Source: Staphylococcus debuckii
GTDB lineage: Bacteria > Bacillota > Bacilli > Staphylococcales > Staphylococcaceae
NCBI RefSeq assembly: GCF_003718735.1
Contig: NZ_CP033460.1
Coordinates: 1,364,001 to 1,428,000 of the forward strand
Direction: 5' to 3'
DNA: 64,000 nucleotides
Shown: positions 57,632 through 64,000 of the stretch, piece after piece
Numbering within the stretch: position 1 is the stretch's first letter
How the letters are laid out: every line of letters begins with the position of its first letter
Made by a program: the position numbers and the translations under genes
The notes under the pieces: generated by a model
The model's input: the letters and a program-made list of their open reading frames with translations, nothing else
The model's database searches: none
What the model was told of the DNA's origin: nothing

Positions 57632-58219
57632 ATGATAAAGTCTCAAAATGAAGATTTAAATTATTTGGTTGATAGATTAATTAAACATGCGAATCATGAA
57701 ATAAAGTTTTTCGGGGATACAGCCAAAATGTTGTTTTTAAAAAATGAATTTATAATTGGGGATTGCTCGGAAATTTGTGTGAAACGTCGCAATTTAACTA
57801 AAGTATTGAAATATATTCCAGAAGGATATCGCATTTCTTACTTTGATACATATGGTCATACGAGTGATAAATTGAGAGATATGAAATTTTCGGCGTTAAC
57901 GCATTTGAAGATTTATAAAGACAACCAGCACATTATGAATATCTATGTGTATGACGTAAATAATGATGAATGGATGTTCCGATTTAATCATTCCATTCGC
58001 TTACCGGAGAAACATATCTATTTTCATTCCTTACCTTGGGGCGTAGATTATATCAAACCTGAAATCGTGTTGATGTATGAATTGTTAAGACCAGGTGAGT
58101 ATGGTACAGAAGAGAGTAACAAAGAAGTGATTGATGCATTAAGTTATTATCAATTCGTTATCCTCAAAGTAGTGGTAGGAGAAGAAAAACTACACAATGC
58201 TTTGTCTGTTCATTATTAA
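57632..58219 (+). CDS. LicD-like nucleotidyltransferase-fold protein with altered catalytic site
   Basis: A 195-residue protein. Residues 10-65 align by eye with the start of LicD-family phosphocholine transferases (L-x-x-F-D-x-x-C, then G-T-L-L-G-A, F-I-P-W-D-D-D-I-D and later L-x-x-L-P): here LVDRLIKHANHEIKFFGDTA, FIIGDCSEICVKRRNL and VLKYIP. The essential D-D-D-I-D is changed to DCSEI. The C-terminus (DYIKPEIVLMYELLRPGEYG) resembles that of small nucleotidyltransferases. Activity is doubtful. AAAGGAGG precedes the ATG, behind a cre-like box. The gene follows the DeoRC-domain gene by 98 bases. An alternative is a general nucleotidyltransferase-like fold. Confidence 0.5.
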   Translation: MIKSQNEDLNYLVDRLIKHANHEIKFFGDTAKMLFLKNEFIIGDCSEICVKRRNLTKVLKYIPEGYRISYFDTYGHTSDKLRDMKFSALTHLKIYKDNQHIMNIYVYDVNNDEWMFRFNHSIRLPEKHIYFHSLPWGVDYIKPEIVLMYELLRPGEYGTEESNKEVIDALSYYQFVILKVVVGEEKLHNALSVHY

Positions 58220-58220
58220 A

Positions 58221-58263
58221 AAACAAGAGCGTTGCAACGAAAATTGCTACAACACTCTTGTTT
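58221..58263. terminator. Bidirectional terminator between LicD-like gene and aspartokinase
   Basis: AAACAAGAGCGTTG (58221-58234) pairs with CAACACTCTTGTTT (58250-58263) with one mismatch. Confidence 0.85.
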
Positions 58264-58313
58264 AATAGAACAGCAATATATAATTAATTAATATTCTCTA
58301 AATTCAGATTATT

Positions 58314-59690
58314 TTAGTCATAAGTTTCAGCTTTTTCTTTACTGCAACAGCAGCCTTCATAAGTTGCCCGCACAGCATTATCTGCATCGCATACGGAGAT
58401 ACCGAACATCATTGAAATTTCAGAAGCCCCTTGATTAATCATTTTTAAATTAATATTGGCTTTGGCCAATGCCTCGGTAATTTTATTTGCAGTACCGACC
58501 ATTTGACTCATGCCTAATCCTACTACCATTAATATAGCTAAATCGCTCTCGATGCTTAATTCATCCACATCGCACTGCTTTCGAATTTCATTCAGTACTT
58601 TATTTTCTTTACCTGCAATTTGATGTGTACGCATAATGATACTGATGCCGTCAATACCAGAAGGCATATGATCGAAAGATATATTGTTATCCTCTAATAC
58701 TTGCAATACTTTTTTAGTAAAGCCGACTTGTCTATTCATTAAATATTTACTGATATTGATTACAGTAAATCCTTTATCACAACTTAAGCCGCTGATGAGA
58801 TGATCGGGTTTGATTTCTCTATCGTATCGAATGAACGTACCCGGATCTTGCGGTCTGTTGGTATTTTTGATGACCACTGGAATGCGTTCTTTTTGAACAG
58901 GTTGCAAAGCTTCATCATGGAAGACACTGAAGCCGGCATATGAAAGTTCACGCATTTCTCGGTAAGTGACTTCACCCATAATCTCTGCATTTTTTATCAA
59001 GTTAGGATTGACGCGATAAATACCAGAAACATCTGTATAGTTTTCATACAATTCTGCGCGAACGCCTCGAGCTAATATCGCACCTGTGATGTCAGAGCCG
59101 CCTCGTGGAAAGGTTACAATATTTCCCTTTTTAGAGTAACCAAAGAATCCAGGCACAATAATTTTTCCTTTAATATCACGTAATTTATAAATATTATCGT
59201 AAGATTCCTCTAATATTTGGGCGAATTGCGGTGTGTCTGTGACGGTAATACCAGCGTCAAGCGGCGAAATATATGTAGTTGTAACGCCTTGACTATTGTT
59301 GTATTGCGCAATAAGCCGAGCGTTGAAATCTTCCCCGCATGATAAGAGGGCATCTTTTAAACGTGGCGGGTGATTTTGATGCTGAGCAATACGTTCTTCT
59401 AAAATAGCAGAGAATTCTTGTAATATTGAATGGTCCATACCTAAATCGTTTACAATATCTGCGTAGCGAGTAATAATTTCCTCTTTTTTATTTTGATAAT
59501 CTAAACTTGCTGCACTTTTTTCATAGAGTCTTAGGAGTAAATCTGTAGTTTTAATATCTTCGCTATGCCTTTTACCAGGTGCAGAAACAACGATGATTTT
59601 TCTCTCTTCTTCGCTATTAACGATATTTAACACCTTTTTAATTTGGCTTGCTGAAGCGACGGAACTACCGCCGAATTTAGCTACTTTCAT
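58314..59690 (-). CDS. Aspartokinase
   Basis: A 458-residue monofunctional aspartate kinase that commits aspartate to the lysine, methionine and threonine branch. The kinase motif KFGGSSVASA is at residues 4-13, with FPRGGSDITGAILA and ACT regulatory domains after about residue 310 (FTVINISKYLMNRQVGF.. LAILMVVGLGMSQMVG). The C-terminus is unusually cysteine-rich (GCCCSKEKAETYD). It is divergent from hom-thrC-thrB, so this isoform probably feeds threonine synthesis. A second aspartokinase usually sits in the lysine operon elsewhere. Confidence 0.94.
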   Translation of the reverse strand: MKVAKFGGSSVASASQIKKVLNIVNSEEERKIIVVSAPGKRHSEDIKTTDLLLRLYEKSAASLDYQNKKEEIITRYADIVNDLGMDHSILQEFSAILEERIAQHQNHPPRLKDALLSCGEDFNARLIAQYNNSQGVTTTYISPLDAGITVTDTPQFAQILEESYDNIYKLRDIKGKIIVPGFFGYSKKGNIVTFPRGGSDITGAILARGVRAELYENYTDVSGIYRVNPNLIKNAEIMGEVTYREMRELSYAGFSVFHDEALQPVQKERIPVVIKNTNRPQDPGTFIRYDREIKPDHLISGLSCDKGFTVINISKYLMNRQVGFTKKVLQVLEDNNISFDHMPSGIDGISIIMRTHQIAGKENKVLNEIRKQCDVDELSIESDLAILMVVGLGMSQMVGTANKITEALAKANINLKMINQGASEISMMFGISVCDADNAVRATYEGCCCSKEKAETYD

Positions 59691-59772
59691 ATTAACGCAA
59701 CCTTTCTATCGATCTTAATAATTTACTGCTTTGTTTTTTCTGCTAAAAATGCTAAAATTTCAACATATTCCA

Positions 59773-59813
59773 AATTTTTTGAACTTTACAATTTTGATGA
59801 ATGAACTTATACT
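59773..59813 (+). promoter_or_regulatory. Promoter of hom-thrC-thrB with a weak CodY-like box
   Basis: TTTACA (59785-59790), a 17-base spacer and TATACT (59808-59813) form a plausible promoter. AATTTTTTGAACTTT (59773-59787) overlaps the -35 and resembles the CodY consensus with about three mismatches, so CodY control is only a suggestion. Confidence 0.45.
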
Positions 59814-59881
59814 AAACCATATTCAAGTATTTTTCAATAGTACAATTGTTTTTTTACAACGAACAAACGGAGGAATGAATA

Positions 59882-61162
59882 ATGAAGAAGTTAAACATCG
59901 CTTTGCTCGGTCTTGGGACAGTGGGCTCAGGTGTAGTTAAAATAATTGAAGAAAATCACCAACAAATTAAAGATACAATTCAAAAAGATATCCAAATCAA
60001 GCATATTCTTGTACGTGATACTAAGAAGAAGCGACCATTAAACATCAGTCAATACCATCTTACTGAAGATGTAAATGAAATCCTTAACGATGATGATGTG
60101 GACATTGTGGTTGAAGTAATGGGTGGTATCGAACCGACAGTAGAGTGGTTGAAGCAATCTTTGCAACAAGGAAAACATGTTATTACTGCGAATAAAGATT
60201 TGCTTGCAGTACATTTAAGAACTATGGAAGATTTGGCTCAAGAAAATGGGGTAGCTTTAAAATTTGAAGCCAGTGTAGCAGGCGGTATTCCTATCGTCAA
60301 TGCGATTAATAACGGTTTGAATGCGAATAATATCAGTAAATTCATGGGGATTTTAAACGGAACATCCAACTTTATTTTAACGAAAATGACTCAAGAAGGC
60401 GCAAGCTTTGAAGAGGCGTTGGGAGAAGCGCAAAGACTCGGTTTTGCAGAAGCAGATCCTACAGATGATGTAGAAGGGGTAGATGCTGCTAGAAAAGTAG
60501 TTATTGTTACCTATCTCTCATTTAATGATGTTATTAATTTAGATGATGTTAAACGCACAGGTATTTCTGAGGTATCAGTGGATGACATCAATGCAGCTAA
60601 AACGCTTGGTTATAAGATTAAATTAATCGGCAAAGGTACATATGAAAATGGGAATATCGATGCTTCTGTAGCACCTACTTTAATTGATGAAGCACACCAA
60701 TTAGCTTCGGTTGAAGATGAATTTAATGCGATTTATGTTATCGGAGACTATGTGGGGGAAACAATGTTTTACGGTAAAGGTGCAGGCAGTTTAGCAACAG
60801 GTAGTGCGGTCGTGAGTGATTTATTAAATGTAGCATTGCAATTCGAATCCAACTTGCACACATTGCCGCCTCATTTTGAATTGAAAACAGCAGATGCCAA
60901 AGAAATTATCGACGCAGATGAACCGACTAAATTAAAACAAAAAAATAGTTATTATGTAGTTTTAAAAACGAATGGTGCACCTGCAAAACGCGTTGAAGAA
61001 GAAGTGAAATCTCAATTGCCGCTTCATAAGTCTCTAAATGTCGTAGAACGAAATGCTGAAACTGCAGCAGTTTTGGTTAAAGGGACAGACGTACCAGTGA
61101 GTGAGATTTTAGCACAAGGCAAATATCCAGTTGAAAAAGTATATCCAGTAGAAGGGGTTTAA
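59882..61162 (+). CDS. hom: Homoserine dehydrogenase
   Basis: Hom reduces aspartate semialdehyde to homoserine. The product has 426 residues: the NAD(P)-binding fold (IALLGLGTVGSGVVKII), catalytic-domain motifs (GGIPIVNAINNGL, GILNGTSNFILTKM, GFAEADPTDDVEGVDAARK) and a C-terminal ACT domain (about 350-426) for threonine feedback. CGGAGGA precedes the ATG. It starts the operon hom-thrC-thrB. Confidence 0.96.
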   Translation: MKKLNIALLGLGTVGSGVVKIIEENHQQIKDTIQKDIQIKHILVRDTKKKRPLNISQYHLTEDVNEILNDDDVDIVVEVMGGIEPTVEWLKQSLQQGKHVITANKDLLAVHLRTMEDLAQENGVALKFEASVAGGIPIVNAINNGLNANNISKFMGILNGTSNFILTKMTQEGASFEEALGEAQRLGFAEADPTDDVEGVDAARKVVIVTYLSFNDVINLDDVKRTGISEVSVDDINAAKTLGYKIKLIGKGTYENGNIDASVAPTLIDEAHQLASVEDEFNAIYVIGDYVGETMFYGKGAGSLATGSAVVSDLLNVALQFESNLHTLPPHFELKTADAKEIIDADEPTKLKQKNSYYVVLKTNGAPAKRVEEEVKSQLPLHKSLNVVERNAETAAVLVKGTDVPVSEILAQGKYPVEKVYPVEGV

Positions 61163-61168
61163 TTAATT

Positions 61169-62236
61169 ATGAAAAGATGGCAAGGTTTAGTACAAGAATA
61201 CAAAAATTATTTACCCGTTGACGAAAAGACACCGAATGTAACTTTAAACGAAGGCCAAACTCCGTTAATTCATTGTGATACATTATCTGAAATGTTAGGC
61301 ATTAATTTATTTGTAAAGTTCGAAGGTGCCAACCCTACAGGTTCATTTAAAGACCGCGGAATGGTAATGGCAGTAACTAAAGCTAAGGAAGATGGCAAGA
61401 AAGTCGTTATTTGTGCATCTACAGGTAATACTTCTGCATCCGCAGCAGCATATGCCGCACGCTCAGGTTTGAAAGCCATTGTAGTAATCCCTGAAGGAAA
61501 AATTGCTTTAGGAAAGCTCTCTCAAGCTGTAATGTATGGGGCTGAAATTGTTTCTATCGATGGTAACTTTGATGAAGCATTAGAAATTGTTAAAGAGGTT
61601 GCAAACGAAGGCGGCGATATTGAACTCGTTAATTCTATCAATCCGTATCGTATTGAAGGACAAAAAACTGGTGCTTTTGAAGTCGTTGATCAACTAGGCG
61701 GCCATGCACCGGACGTATTAGCCATTCCTGTAGGTAACGCAGGCAATATTACTGCTTATTGGAAAGGTTTTAAAGAATTCAATGAGAAACATCAAACAGG
61801 CTTACCGAAATTATTCGGTTTCCAAGCTGAAGGTGCTTCACCTATTGTACAAAATAAAGTAGTGAAAAATCCCGAAACAGTCGCAACTGCTATCCGCATT
61901 GGAAATCCAGCAAGCTGGGACAAAGCGGTTGCAGCATTGGAAGAATCAAATGGTTTAATAGATTCTGTTACAGATGAAGAAATTTTAGAAGCTTATCAAT
62001 TATTAGCTTCTAAAGAAGGCGTATTTGCTGAACCAGCGAGTAATGCATCTATCGCGGGATTGATTAAACTGCATCGCGCAGGTAAATTGCCTAAAGATAT
62101 TACAGTTACGGCAGTCTTAACTGGTAATGGACTTAAAGACCCTGATACAGCCATCTCATTATTGGACAATCCTATTAAATCGTTGCCGAACGATAAAGAA
62201 AGCATTGTTAAATACATCAAAGGAGTATTGCAGTAA
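61169..62236 (+). CDS. thrC: Threonine synthase
   Basis: ThrC converts O-phosphohomoserine to threonine with PLP. The product has 355 residues. The PLP lysine is in TGSFKDRGM (about residue 60), with [16 protein letters not shown] and the phosphate loop [14 protein letters not shown]. It starts six bases after hom, with AAGGGG upstream, and overlaps thrB by one base. It belongs to the short threonine synthase class. Confidence 0.96.
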   Translation: MKRWQGLVQEYKNYLPVDEKTPNVTLNEGQTPLIHCDTLSEMLGINLFVKFEGANPTGSFKDRGMVMAVTKAKEDGKKVVICASTGNTSASAAAYAARSGLKAIVVIPEGKIALGKLSQAVMYGAEIVSIDGNFDEALEIVKEVANEGGDIELVNSINPYRIEGQKTGAFEVVDQLGGHAPDVLAIPVGNAGNITAYWKGFKEFNEKHQTGLPKLFGFQAEGASPIVQNKVVKNPETVATAIRIGNPASWDKAVAALEESNGLIDSVTDEEILEAYQLLASKEGVFAEPASNASIAGLIKLHRAGKLPKDITVTAVLTGNGLKDPDTAISLLDNPIKSLPNDKESIVKYIKGVLQ

Positions 62237-63150
62237 TGTCAGAACGATTAAAACTCAAAGTACCTGCTTCGACTGCAAATCTTGGAGTGGGATTTGATTC
62301 TATCGGATTAGCACTCAATAAATTTTTATATGTAGAGGCTGAAATCAGTGAAGACCAACAATGGTACTTTCAACATAAAGGAGAAAATTTGCATGATCTT
62401 CCGACTGATGAGAACCATTTAATTTATCAAGTTGTACAATTTTTAGAGCGAAGATTTGAAGTGACAGTTCCACCTTTGAATATTACGATGCGTAGCGAAA
62501 TTCCTTTAGCTAGAGGACTAGGATCCTCTGCTTCAGCTTTAGTAGCAGGTATTTATCTGGCTGATTTTTTCGGACATTTACAACTATCAGAATTTGAGAT
62601 GGTTGAAGCGGCTACTGAAATTGAAGGACACCCGGATAATGTAGCGCCGGTCATTTATGGTGGTATGGTTTCTGGTTTTTACAACAGTCAAACAAGCGAG
62701 ACTTTTATTTCATTCATAGAACCTCCACATGTCAACTTGGTTATTACAGTTCCAAGTTATGAATTAAAGACGAGTGATTCTAGAAAAGTGCTGCCTGAGA
62801 GCTTTAAGCATGGGGAAGCGGCCCAATACAGCGCTATCAGCAATACTATGTTAAGTGCGCTCATTCAGCATGATTATATCTTAGCGGGTAAATTAATGGA
62901 AATGGATGGTTTCCATGAACCTTATCGTCAAAAACTCATTCCTGAATTTGAGCAAGTTAAAAATATAGCGAAAGAATATAAAGCGTATGCGACAGTTATC
63001 AGCGGGGCCGGACCCACAATTTTAACGTTGATTGATCCATCAAAGAGCGGTAAGTTGGTAAGAAGGTTGAATAAAGCGTTAGAAAGTTGCAATTCTGAAA
63101 TTATTACCATAAATAAAAGTGGAATAATTGCTGAAAAAGTTTATGAGTAA
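62236..63150 (+). CDS. thrB: Homoserine kinase
   Basis: ThrB phosphorylates homoserine, supplying ThrC. The product has 304 residues of the GHMP kinase fold: N-terminal [15 protein letters not shown], the ATP loop [12 protein letters not shown] (about 90-101) and a C-terminal [10 protein letters not shown] motif. Its ATG overlaps the thrC stop (AATG). It is the last gene of the operon; no clear terminator lies between it and the HAD gene, only a 55-base gap. Confidence 0.96.
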   Translation: MSERLKLKVPASTANLGVGFDSIGLALNKFLYVEAEISEDQQWYFQHKGENLHDLPTDENHLIYQVVQFLERRFEVTVPPLNITMRSEIPLARGLGSSASALVAGIYLADFFGHLQLSEFEMVEAATEIEGHPDNVAPVIYGGMVSGFYNSQTSETFISFIEPPHVNLVITVPSYELKTSDSRKVLPESFKHGEAAQYSAISNTMLSALIQHDYILAGKLMEMDGFHEPYRQKLIPEFEQVKNIAKEYKAYATVISGAGPTILTLIDPSKSGKLVRRLNKALESCNSEIITINKSGIIAEKVYE

Positions 63151-63205
63151 AACTGAAATAGGTTATAATTTGGTGTAATAGCTTGAAAGGAGCAAAGGAC
63201 ATCAA

Positions 63206-64000
63206 ATGACTAAATACGAAATGATTATAATGGATATGGACGATACTTTATTAACTTCTGAAAACGAGGTCAGTCCGAAAACAGCTCAATATTTAATAAA
63301 TCTTCAAGAACAAGGCTATCATGTCGTACTTGCTTCAGGCAGACCGACAGAAGGAATGCTGCCGATTGCAAAGTCACTTAAACTGAATGAACATGATAGT
63401 TACGTTATCAGTTATAATGGTGGCAGAACGACGCGGGTAAAAGATGATGAACTTGAAGACGAACAAAGTGTTTCTAAGCAAGATTTTGATAAAATTGTAG
63501 ATTATTGCAGAGAGAATGATTTGTTTATCTTAACTTATCAAGATGGACACATTATCTACGAAGGGGAACACGAATATATGAATATTGAGTCAGAACTGAC
63601 TGGATTACCTATGAAAAAGGTCGATGATGTGAAGACGTTTATTCAAAATCCGGTCCCTAAAGCAATGGGAGTAGATTACGTTCCTCATATTGAAGAAATT
63701 TTTCAAAGTTTAAATGGAAAATTCAACGACAATGTAGATGTCACAACGAGTAAACCTTATTTCTTAGAATTTATGGCACATGGAGTATCGAAAGGCAATG
63801 CTTTAAAAGCATTGTGCTGTAAAGTTGATATAGATATTTCACAAACGATTGCTTTCGGAGATAGTTTGAATGATTATTCTATGATTGAAGAAGCGGGTTA
63901 TTCAGTAGCTATGGGCAATGCTAAAGCAGAATTAAAAGAGATTGCAGATGATGTTACACTGGATCATGATTCAGATGGCATTGTAGTCGCTTTAGAAAAA
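63206..64000 (+). CDS. Cof-type HAD-superfamily phosphatase, truncated by window end
   Basis: A haloacid dehalogenase-type hydrolase; 265 codons are visible and the frame is still open at the last base. The catalytic DxD motif is at residues 10-12 (MDMDDTLL), with ASGRPT (motif II), KGNALKAL (motif III) and FGDSLNDYSMIEEAG (motif IV). The C2B cap lies between. Members are general sugar-phosphate or flavin phosphatases; the substrate is unknown. The ATG at 63206 follows GAAAGGAG. It may be cotranscribed with thrB. Confidence 0.9.
   Translation, partial: MTKYEMIIMDMDDTLLTSENEVSPKTAQYLINLQEQGYHVVLASGRPTEGMLPIAKSLKLNEHDSYVISYNGGRTTRVKDDELEDEQSVSKQDFDKIVDYCRENDLFILTYQDGHIIYEGEHEYMNIESELTGLPMKKVDDVKTFIQNPVPKAMGVDYVPHIEEIFQSLNGKFNDNVDVTTSKPYFLEFMAHGVSKGNALKALCCKVDIDISQTIAFGDSLNDYSMIEEAGYSVAMGNAKAELKEIADDVTLDHDSDGIVVALEK

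Noticed and set aside
59731..59940. A 69-codon frame overlapping the start of hom.
   Set aside because: It runs through the hom promoter, overlaps hom in another frame and has no ribosome binding site of its own.

Overview
The window is AT-rich, Firmicutes-type chromosomal DNA whose gene order and protein sequences match the core chromosome of a Staphylococcus: pnp-rnjB-ftsK-GntR-M16 pair-SDR-DUF3388-ymfM-pgsA-cinA-recA-rny, then ymdB-korAB-miaB-ricA-mutS-mutL-glpPFKD-miaA-hfq-hflX-glnRA-cls-nuclease-hom-thrC-thrB. RNase Y, GlpK and MiaA look very close to the S. aureus proteins, but several accessory genes and the repeats do not fit S. aureus itself. A coagulase-negative species (for example the carnosus/simulans group) is my guess, and I cannot prove the species. 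Many genes start with TTG or GTG behind strong AGGAGG-type ribosome binding sites.

Layout. 1-15.9 kb holds housekeeping genes on the plus strand: RNA decay (PNPase, RNase J2, RNase Y), chromosome translocation (FtsK/SpoIIIE), the conserved M16 peptidase-to-pgsA block, cinA and LexA-controlled recA. 15.9-24.5 kb looks like an accessory insertion between rny and ymdB: a YeiH-type exporter with a divergent LysR regulator, an orphan membrane protein, a complete five-gene oligopeptide ABC transporter (BCDFA order) and a small orphan gene. 24.7-31.9 kb holds ymdB, the 2-oxoacid:ferredoxin oxidoreductase korAB, a protein that looks like a fused and catalytically degenerate YefM-YoeB toxin-antitoxin, a thiamine-binding DUF77 protein, miaB, ricA and thiW. 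32-42.7 kb holds a secreted GlpQ-like phosphodiesterase, mutS-mutL and the glycerol regulon glpP-glpF-glpK-glpD. The glpF and glpD leaders each carry a terminator hairpin fitting GlpP antitermination, and the glpF promoter overlaps a cre box.

42.8-43.2 kb is a non-coding array of eight 41-42 bp units, each built as a 7-15-7 inverted repeat; a solitary relative lies at 48962-48992. 43.4-51 kb holds an alpha/beta hydrolase, miaA, hfq, a thiol peroxidase of the glutathione peroxidase family, hflX, a PLP-dependent 'aluminium resistance' family enzyme and glnR-glnA with a perfect GlnR box. 51.3-58.3 kb is a patchwork of small or unusual genes: cardiolipin synthase, a membrane-tethered nuclease, a FecB-like iron-binding protein without a signal peptide, a membrane-anchored NERD protein, a SarA-family regulator, a DeoR-type sensor domain without a DNA-binding domain, and a LicD-like protein with altered catalytic acidic residues. 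58.3-64 kb holds aspartokinase divergent from hom-thrC-thrB, then a HAD hydrolase cut by the window edge.

The most unusual items are the YefM-YoeB-like fusion (28433-28954), the eight-unit repeat array (42882-43201), and the group of sensor- or enzyme-like proteins that have lost a key part (54474-58219). No rRNA, tRNA, CRISPR array or insertion sequence was recognised.
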